Assembly (NCBI GenBank): GCA_050246735.1
Contig: JBFWVM010000026.1
Location: forward strand, 1-64,000
DNA from: Taklimakanibacter sp050246735
GTDB lineage: Bacteria > Pseudomonadota > Alphaproteobacteria > Rhizobiales > Aestuariivirgaceae
Length of the DNA stretch: 64,000 nucleotides
Reading direction: 5' to 3'
Part shown: positions 58,391 to 64,000 of the stretch, in pieces
Layout: every line of letters starts with the position of its first letter
Numbering within the stretch: position 1 is the stretch's first letter
Made by a program: the position numbers and the translations under genes
The notes under the pieces: generated by a model
What the model was told of the DNA's origin: nothing
The model's database searches: none
What the model saw: only the letters and a program-made list of their open reading frames with translations

Positions 58391-59398
58391 ATGACAACGG
58401 CCGTCTCCTTCCAGAACGTATCGCGCCATTTCGGGCCTGTGCGCGCCGTCGACGACGTCACGCTCGATATCGCTGCCGGCGAATTCTTCGCCATGCTGGG
58501 GCCGTCCGGCTCGGGCAAGACCACCTGCCTGCGCCTCATCGCCGGCTTCGAGCAGCCCTCGGGCGGCCATATCGAGATCTTCGGCATGACGGCCGAGGGC
58601 CTGCCGCCCTATCGGCGCAGCGTCAACACCGTCTTCCAGGACTATGCGCTGTTCCCGCATATGACCATCCTCGAGAATGTCGCCTATGGCCTGATGGTGA
58701 AAGGCGTGAAGCGCGCCGCCCGCGAGGCCAGGGCGCTCGAGGCCCTGGAGCTGGTCGAGCTCAAGGGTTTCGAGGCGAGGCGGCCATCGCAGCTCTCCGG
58801 CGGCCAGCGCCAGCGCGTCGCCCTGGCCCGCGCCCTGGTCAACGAGCCCAAGGTGCTGCTTCTCGACGAGCCCCTGGGCGCCCTCGATCTCAAGCTGCGC
58901 GAGCAGATGCAGGTCGAGCTCAAGACCCTGCAGCGCAATCTCGGCATCACTTTCGTCTTCGTCACCCATGATCAGGGGGAAGCCCTGTCGATGGCCGACC
59001 GGGTCGCCATCTTCAATCACGGCAGGATCGTCCAGGTCGGCGCGCCGCAGGACATCTACGAGCGGCCGCGCACCCGCTTCGTCGCCGATTTCGTCGGCTC
59101 GTCGAATGTGCTGCCGCCGGACTTCGTCGCCGGGACCGGCGGCCCTGCCCGCTGGATGAGCCTCAGGCCCGAGAAGATCGTCATCGCCCGAGGCTCCCCG
59201 CCGGCGGGCTCGCACGCGGTCGCGGCCGAGGTCACCTCGGTCCACTATCAGGGCGCCGTGACCCGCGTGAACACGGACGTCTCCGGCCAGGAGATCAGCG
59301 TCTCGGCGCCATCGTCGCTGGCCGCGGTCGGCATCGGCGACAAGGTGACCCTGCACTGGCCGGCGAGCGCTCTCCACGCCATGGAGGAAGAGACGTGA
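58391..59398 (+). CDS. spermidine/putrescine-type ABC transporter ATP-binding protein (PotA-like)
   Basis: 335 residues. Walker A is GPSGSGKTTCLRLIAG, the Q-loop lies in NTVFQDYALFPHMTILENVA, the signature is LSGGQRQRVALARAL and Walker B is LLLDEPLGALDLKLRE. The C-terminal TOBE-2 domain (about 265-330, with SLRPEKIVIARGS) is the regulatory part seen in PotA and FbpC. It energises import with the two permeases downstream. Its GTGA overlap couples it to the next gene. Confidence 0.92.
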   Translation: MTTAVSFQNVSRHFGPVRAVDDVTLDIAAGEFFAMLGPSGSGKTTCLRLIAGFEQPSGGHIEIFGMTAEGLPPYRRSVNTVFQDYALFPHMTILENVAYGLMVKGVKRAAREARALEALELVELKGFEARRPSQLSGGQRQRVALARALVNEPKVLLLDEPLGALDLKLREQMQVELKTLQRNLGITFVFVTHDQGEALSMADRVAIFNHGRIVQVGAPQDIYERPRTRFVADFVGSSNVLPPDFVAGTGGPARWMSLRPEKIVIARGSPPAGSHAVAAEVTSVHYQGAVTRVNTDVSGQEISVSAPSSLAAVGIGDKVTLHWPASALHAMEEET

Positions 59399-60330
59399 CG
59401 GGCGCCAAAGGCGGCCGCGGCGGGCCGTTGCGGCCGGTTTCCGACGTCCTGTTCCGCAAGCCCTTCCTTCTCCTCACCCTGCTCTTGGCGCCGCCACTTC
59501 TGTGGCTCGGCATCGTCTATCTCGGATCGCTGCTCGCCCTCCTCGCCCAGAGCTTCTTCTCGATCGACGAGTTCTCCGGCCTCATCAACCGCGAATTCAC
59601 GCTGTCGACCTACCGCGAGCTGTTCAGCCTCGCCAATCTCGACGTCATCCGGCGCAGCCTGGCGATGGCGGTCGCGGTGACCCTCGCCGCCGCCCTCATC
59701 GCCTTTCCCATCGCCTATTACGCGGCGCGCTATGCCCGCGGGCGCTGGAAGGCTTTTTTCTATCTGGCGGTGATGCTGCCTCTGTGGTCGAGCTACCTGG
59801 TGCGCGTCTATGCCTGGAAGCTCATCCTCGCCAAGGAGGGCATAATCACCTGGCTCGCCGACAAGCTCCATCTGACCTGGCTGCTCGATGCGATCCTCGC
59901 CATTCCGGTGATCGGCGGGCCCTCGCTCAGCATCAGCTATATCGGCACCTTCCTCGTCTTCCTCTATGTCTGGCTGCCCTACATGATCCTGCCGACCCAG
60001 GCGGCGCTCGAGCGCGTCCCCGCCAATCTCATCGAGGCCTCCGCCGATCTCGGCGCGCTGCCGCGGCAGACCTTCTGGACGGTGATCTTTCCCCTGGCGC
60101 TGCCCGGCCTCGTCGCCGGCTCGATCTTCACCTTCTCGCTCACTCTGGGCGACTACATCATTCCGCAGATCGTCGGCACCTCGAGCTACTTCCTCGGCCA
60201 GGCGGTTTACGTGCTGCAGGGCACGGCCGGCAATATTCCGCTCGCCGCCGCCTTCACCGTGGTGCCGATCGTGATCATGGCCGTCTATCTCACCATCGCC
60301 AAGCGCATGGGGGCGTTCGATGCGCTCTGA
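59395..60330 (+). CDS. spermidine/putrescine-type ABC permease (PotB-like)
   Basis: 311 residues with six membrane helices. The first helix is preceded by an N-terminal cytoplasmic stretch (MTGAKGGRGGPLRPVSDVLF). Marks are LPLWSSYLVRVYAWKLILAK and the EAA loop NLIEASADLGALPRQTFWTV. The start is a GTG with GGAGGAAG upstream, overlapping the PotA-like stop (GTGA). It forms the inner-membrane channel with the PotC-like partner, whose start overlaps this gene by 11 bases. Confidence 0.92.
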   Translation: MTGAKGGRGGPLRPVSDVLFRKPFLLLTLLLAPPLLWLGIVYLGSLLALLAQSFFSIDEFSGLINREFTLSTYRELFSLANLDVIRRSLAMAVAVTLAAALIAFPIAYYAARYARGRWKAFFYLAVMLPLWSSYLVRVYAWKLILAKEGIITWLADKLHLTWLLDAILAIPVIGGPSLSISYIGTFLVFLYVWLPYMILPTQAALERVPANLIEASADLGALPRQTFWTVIFPLALPGLVAGSIFTFSLTLGDYIIPQIVGTSSYFLGQAVYVLQGTAGNIPLAAAFTVVPIVIMAVYLTIAKRMGAFDAL

Positions 60331-61135
60331 CCGCGGCGAGCGGGCTCCCCGCGGGCTGGGCCTGGCCGCCACGGCGGGGCTCCTGTTCCTGCATGTGCCC
60401 CTGCTCCTCATCTTCCTCTATGCCTTCACCACCGAGGAAAAGAGCTATCAGTTCCCGCCGCCGGGCCTGACCGCCAGATGGTTCGCCGTCGTGTGGGAGC
60501 GCCAGGACATCTGGAACGCCATGTGGCTCTCGGTGAGGGTCGCCGCCATCGCCACCGCCATCGCTCTCGTGCTCGGCACCTGCGCGGCGGCGGCCGTCTC
60601 GCGCGCCCGCTTCTTCGGCCGCGACTACATCTCGCTCCTGTTCATCCTGCCGATAGCGCTTCCTGGCATCATCACCGGCATAGCGCTGCGCTCGGCCTTC
60701 AACATCCTCGATTTCGACTTCTCGTTCTGGACCATCGTGCTCGGCCATGCCACCTTCTGCATCGTCGTCGTCTACAACAACGCGCTGGCGCGATTCCGGC
60801 GCACCTCGGGCAACCTCATCGAGGCCTCGATGGACCTCGGCGCCGACGGCTTCCAGACCTTCCGCCATGTGGTCCTGCCCAATATCGCCTCGGCCCTGCT
60901 CGCCGGCGGCATGCTCTCCTTCGCGCTGTCCTTCGACGAGGTGATCGTCACCACCTTCACCGCCGGCCAGCAGGCGACCCTGCCGATCTGGATGCTGACC
61001 GAGCTCATCCGCCCGCGCCAGCGGCCGGTGACCAACGTGGTCGCGATCTTCGTCATCGCGGTCACCTTCCTGCCCATCCTCTTCGCCTATTACCTGACGC
61101 GCGACGGCGAACACGTCGCCGGCGGCGGGAAGTGA
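60320..61135 (+). CDS. spermidine/putrescine-type ABC permease (PotC-like)
   Basis: 271 residues with six helices. The EAA loop reads NLIEASMDLGADGFQTFRHV, and helices include TAGLLFLHVPLLLIFLYAFT and PTWMLTEL-like IWMLTELIRPRQRPVTNVVA. It is the second channel subunit of the polyamine-type importer. Its start lies inside the end of the PotB-like gene. It is followed six bases later by a small membrane-protein gene in the same operon. Confidence 0.92.
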   Translation: MRSDRGERAPRGLGLAATAGLLFLHVPLLLIFLYAFTTEEKSYQFPPPGLTARWFAVVWERQDIWNAMWLSVRVAAIATAIALVLGTCAAAAVSRARFFGRDYISLLFILPIALPGIITGIALRSAFNILDFDFSFWTIVLGHATFCIVVVYNNALARFRRTSGNLIEASMDLGADGFQTFRHVVLPNIASALLAGGMLSFALSFDEVIVTTFTAGQQATLPIWMLTELIRPRQRPVTNVVAIFVIAVTFLPILFAYYLTRDGEHVAGGGK

Positions 61136-61141
61136 CCGCCC

Positions 61142-61336
61142 ATGCTGGTCAGGCTGCTGATCGTCGCGCTGGCCGTGGTGACCGCCTCGCTTCTCCTGCG
61201 CCTCGGCCGCCGCTTTCAGGCGGCGCCGCCCTGGCTCAGGGTGCTGCACCATGTGATCTTCTACGGCGCGCTCGCCTATGCCGTGGTCTTCGCAGCCGTC
61301 TTCCTCGGGCTGCATCTCTTCGGCTACCAGCTGTGA
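61142..61336 (+). CDS. 64-residue membrane protein at the end of the ABC operon
   Basis: Two hydrophobic segments (about 2-20 and 38-58) are joined by a basic loop (RLGRRFQAAPPWLRVLHH). The start lies six bases after the PotC-like stop, and the frame is free of rare features, so it is very likely the last gene of the operon. No family is recognised. It may be a small accessory subunit, but nothing in the sequence proves this. Confidence 0.6.
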   Translation: MLVRLLIVALAVVTASLLLRLGRRFQAAPPWLRVLHHVIFYGALAYAVVFAAVFLGLHLFGYQL

Positions 61337-61360
61337 ACTCGGAACGGCCTGGCGCGCCGG

Positions 61361-61849
61361 TCAGCGCTGCGCCGGCTCCCCGCTCGCGGCCGTCTCGCCG
61401 TCCGGCTCCGTGGCGCCGACGATGCCGGCGAATTTCTCGAAGAACTGGGTCGCCATGGAGCGCGCCGTCGAATCGATGAGGCGCGAGCCCAGCATCGCGA
61501 GCTTGCCGCCGACCTGGGCGTCGACGTCGTAGGAGAGCCGGGTGCCGCCCTCGACGTCCGCGAGCCGGACGTCGGCGCCGCCCTTGGCGAAGCCGGCCAC
61601 GCCGCCTTTGCCCTCGCCCGATATGCGGTAGCTGGCGGGCGGGTCGAGGTCGCTGAGATTGACGATGCCGGTGAAGCCGGCCTTGACCGGTCCGACCTTG
61701 GCGATCACCCGCGCCTCGAACTGCGTGTCGGAATGCTTGGTGATCGCTTCGCAGCCCGGAATGCATTGCTTGAGGATCTGCGGGTCGTTCAGCGCCTTCC
61801 AGACCGTCTCACGCGTCGCCGCGATGACCTCTTCGCCGCTCATTTTCAT
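61361..61849 (-). CDS. CoxG-like SRPBCC family protein
   Basis: 162 residues, matching the carbon monoxide dehydrogenase subunit G (CoxG) family of the START/SRPBCC fold. Marks are MKMSGEEVIAATRETVWKAL, VRIADVEGGTRLSYDVDAQV-type sequence (DVRLADVEGGTRLSYDVDAQ) and the C-terminal GSRLIDSTARSMATQFFEKF. In CO dehydrogenase operons CoxG helps membrane anchoring; standalone members like this one are widespread and their role is unknown. No cox genes are in the window. Convergent with the ABC operon end. Confidence 0.88.
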   Translation of the reverse strand: MKMSGEEVIAATRETVWKALNDPQILKQCIPGCEAITKHSDTQFEARVIAKVGPVKAGFTGIVNLSDLDPPASYRISGEGKGGVAGFAKGGADVRLADVEGGTRLSYDVDAQVGGKLAMLGSRLIDSTARSMATQFFEKFAGIVGATEPDGETAASGEPAQR

Positions 61850-61885
61850 GGGTGCTGCCTCCAGGCTGGTATAAGGGTCCCGAAA

Positions 61886-63013
61886 TTAAACGCAAACATC
61901 GCCGCGCTTCCACTGTGCCTTGGTCGCAAGCCGGAAATCCTCGAACCGCCCCTGCGCGACAGCGTCGCGAATGCCCTGCATCAGCGACTGGTAATAGGCG
62001 ACATTGGCCCAGGAAAGCAGCATCATGCCGAGGAGCTCGCCCGCCCTCACCAGGTGATGCAGATAGGCGCGGGAATACTGCGACAGGGCCGGGCATGGGC
62101 TTTCCGGATCGAGCGGACGCGGGTCGCCGGCATGCCTGGCGTTGCGCAGGTTGATCTTGCCGAAGCGGGTGAAGGCCTGGCCATGGCGGCCGGAACGGGT
62201 CGGCATCACGCAGTCGAACATATCGACGCCGCGCGCCACGGCCTCGATGATGTCCTCGGGCGTGCCCACCCCCATGAGATAGCGCGGCTTGTCGGCGGGC
62301 AGGTGGGGAACCGTCGCCTCGATCGTCCGGAGCATGAGGGCCTGGCCCTCGCCCACCGCCAGGCCGCCGATCGCATAGCCCTCGAAGCCGATGGCCCGCA
62401 GCCCTTCGGCCGAGATGCGCCGCAGCTCATGGTTCACGCCGCCTTGCACGATGCCGAAATTGCCGCGCCCCGGCTGCCTGCCGAAGGCGAGGCGCGAGCG
62501 TTCGGCCCAGCGCAGCGACAGCCGCATGGCGCGCTCGGCATCCTCATCGCTGTGCGGATACATCAGGCATTCGTCGAGCTGCATCTGGATGTCGGAGCCG
62601 AGAAGCCGCTGGATCTCCATCGAGCGCTCGGGGCCGAGCTCGTATTTGCGGCCGTCGATATGCGACTGGAAGACGGCGCCCTTCTCCGAGATCCTGCGCA
62701 GCCTGGCGAGCGACATGATCTGGAAGCCGCCCGAGTCGGTGAGGATCGGATAGGGCCAGTTGGCGAAACGGTGCAGGCCGCCGAGCCTGGCGATCTCTTC
62801 CGGACCCGGCCTCAGCATCAGGTGATAGACATTGCCGAGGATGATGTCGGCGCCGGCGCCGCGCAGCTGATCGGCATAGAGTCCCTTGACGGTGCCGGCG
62901 GTGCCGACCGGCATGAAGGCGGGCGTCCTGACCGGGCCGCGTCCGGTCAGGAGCGTCCCGCGGCGCGCCGCGCCGTCGGTCTCATGCAGCGTGAATGAGA
63001 AGCCTTCGCTCAT
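61886..63013 (-). CDS. tgt: queuine tRNA-guanine transglycosylase, zinc site degenerate
   Basis: 375 residues, full length. It exchanges guanine for preQ1 at position 34 of tRNAs with GUN anticodons. The TIM-barrel marks are present: GTVKGLYADQLRGAGADIIL, the catalytic Asp region LTDSGGFQIMSL, RRPVGEG-type GIVQGGVNHELRR and the nucleophile region CVMPTRSGRHGQAF. In place of the usual CxCxxC and His zinc ligands it reads ESPCPALSQYSRAYLHHL and LLSWANVAYYQ, so three of the four ligands are gone. It overlaps the queA stop (ATGA), forming one operon. Confidence 0.94.
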   Translation of the reverse strand: MSEGFSFTLHETDGAARRGTLLTGRGPVRTPAFMPVGTAGTVKGLYADQLRGAGADIILGNVYHLMLRPGPEEIARLGGLHRFANWPYPILTDSGGFQIMSLARLRRISEKGAVFQSHIDGRKYELGPERSMEIQRLLGSDIQMQLDECLMYPHSDEDAERAMRLSLRWAERSRLAFGRQPGRGNFGIVQGGVNHELRRISAEGLRAIGFEGYAIGGLAVGEGQALMLRTIEATVPHLPADKPRYLMGVGTPEDIIEAVARGVDMFDCVMPTRSGRHGQAFTRFGKINLRNARHAGDPRPLDPESPCPALSQYSRAYLHHLVRAGELLGMMLLSWANVAYYQSLMQGIRDAVAQGRFEDFRLATKAQWKRGDVCV

Positions 63014-64000
63014 CGAGCTTGCGGGAATAGCAGGCTCGCGTCGCCATAGGAATAGAACCGATAGTCACGGGCGATGGCGTGGCCATAGGCGGACTTCATC
63101 CGCGCGAGCCCGGAAAAGGCGGCGACGAGCATGAACAGGGTCGAGCGCGGCAAGTGGAAATTGGTGATCAGTCGGTCGGCGGCGCGGAAGCGGTAGCCGG
63201 GCGTGATGAAGATATCGGTCGGTCCCCGGAAGGGTTCGATCTCGCCCGACGAGGCGGCGCTTTCGAGGAGCCGCAACGAGGTCGTGCCCACCGGGACGAT
63301 GCTGTGGGCCTTCGCCCTGGCCTGCCTCAGACGTTGCGCGACGTCGGCGGGAACCTCGCCCCACTCGGCATGCATCCGGTGCTCTTCGGTGCTTTCCGCC
63401 TTGACCGGCAGGAAGGTGCCCGCTCCGACATGGAGCGTCACGAATTCCGTCTGGATTCCACGAGCTTGCAGCGACGTCATCAACTGCGGCGTGAAGTGCA
63501 GTCCGGCGGTCGGCGCGGCGACGGCTCCCTCCTCCTCGGCGAAGATGGTCTGGTAGTCCTGCCGGTCCTGGTCGTCCGTCTCGCGCCGGCCGGCGATATA
63601 GGGCGGCAGCGGCATGTCGCCGAGGGCGGCGATGGCTTCATCGAGGATGGGTCCATGGAAGTCGAAGGCGAGCGTGATCTCGCCCCCCTCGCCTTTCTCC
63701 TCGACCCGCGCGTCGAGCGTGCCGAGAAGACAGACGCGTCCCTCCGCGCCGAAGCGGATACGGTCGCCGACCGTCAGCCTCTTGCCCGGCCGGGCGAAGG
63801 CCCTCCAGCGCGAGCCGTCGAGACGCTGGTGCAGCAAGGCCTCGATCCGCGGCTCGGCGTCGCCGCGCCCGATCCGCTTCCCGGCGAGCGCGGCGGGAAT
63901 GACTTTCGTCTTGTTGAAGACCAGCACGTCGCCGGGCTGAAGCAGCGCCGGCAGGTCGCGCATGCGGCGGTCCTGCAAGCGGTCGGGCTCGACGACGAGC
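63010..64000 (-). CDS. queA: S-adenosylmethionine:tRNA ribosyltransferase-isomerase (partial)
   Basis: The reading frame continues past the right edge (upstream codons read LVVEPDRLQDRRMRDLPALL), so about 330 C-terminal residues are present and the N-terminus is missing. QueA converts preQ1-tRNA to epoxyqueuosine-tRNA using the ribosyl part of SAM. Family marks are PGDVLVFNKTKVIPAALAG, EEEGAVAAPTAGLHFTPQLM and SLRLLESAASSGEI. The stop overlaps the tgt start (ATGA), so the two queuosine steps are coupled. The Met at 63978 is internal and should not be used as the start. Confidence 0.94.
   Translation of the reverse strand, partial: LVVEPDRLQDRRMRDLPALLQPGDVLVFNKTKVIPAALAGKRIGRGDAEPRIEALLHQRLDGSRWRAFARPGKRLTVGDRIRFGAEGRVCLLGTLDARVEEKGEGGEITLAFDFHGPILDEAIAALGDMPLPPYIAGRRETDDQDRQDYQTIFAEEEGAVAAPTAGLHFTPQLMTSLQARGIQTEFVTLHVGAGTFLPVKAESTEEHRMHAEWGEVPADVAQRLRQARAKAHSIVPVGTTSLRLLESAASSGEIEPFRGPTDIFITPGYRFRAADRLITNFHLPRSTLFMLVAAFSGLARMKSAYGHAIARDYRFYSYGDASLLFPQAR

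Noticed and set aside
1..64000. Mobile elements, prophage, CRISPR array or integrated island
   Set aside because: No transposase, integrase, terminal repeats, regular spaced repeats or phage genes were seen; gene composition is even throughout. The toxin-antitoxin pair alone is not enough to call an island.

Overview
The window is high-GC DNA with short intergenic gaps. The run glmU - glmS - TPR/SPOR protein - DUF502 protein - recG / sdhE - mfd, a DUF2849/DUF934-containing cys operon, an Omp25/31-type porin and HspQ together point to an alphaproteobacterium, most likely of the Hyphomicrobiales (Rhizobiales). This is an inference from gene content and order. No transposase, integrase, phage gene, rRNA or CRISPR array was seen.

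Left part (1-21.4 kb): a small secreted protein, an outer-membrane beta-barrel protein, an MltB-type lytic transglycosylase, and a metabolic group of Ldh_2-type dehydrogenase, two EamA exporters and a class II aldolase/adducin protein. Next is a DUF1326-DUF2182 pair transcribed away from an ArsR repressor whose start codon lies inside a tandem palindrome. An XRE-cupin regulator then faces the sulfate-reduction operon: ferredoxin, cysG, DUF2849, cysI, DUF934, cysH and a TauE/SafE exporter. A rhodanese-metZ operon, a large dimethylglycine/sarcosine-dehydrogenase-like flavoprotein, a FitAB/VapBC toxin-antitoxin pair and a two-gene unit of unknown function follow.

Middle part (21.5-45.2 kb): a 1-Cys peroxiredoxin behind a perfect 16-bp palindrome, a TPR sulfotransferase, a GST, a second DUF2182-DUF1326 pair in the opposite gene order, a UbiH-like monooxygenase, a secreted protein with two caspase-like domains (one apparently dead), an AEC carrier, HspQ, an orphan peptide-type binding protein, a DsbA-family protein and a 35-residue membrane peptide. 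The housekeeping block mfd, sdhE, recG, DUF502, TPR-SPOR, glmS and glmU comes next.

Right part (45.2-64 kb): tRNA-Lys(UUU) with a clear promoter, an L,D-transpeptidase, a NYN-LOTUS protein, a lipoprotein, a TPR protein with Cys-rich PAN-like modules, a DUF2264 protein, a K+/H+ antiporter, a polar amino-acid ABC operon facing a spermidine/putrescine-type ABC operon, a CoxG-like protein, and the queuosine genes tgt and queA (queA runs off the right edge). Both ABC operons carry a perfect GC-rich hairpin just after the binding-protein gene. The tgt product has lost three of the four zinc ligands known from the E. coli enzyme. The duplicated, cysteine-rich DUF1326-DUF2182 modules are the best candidates for a poorly described system.
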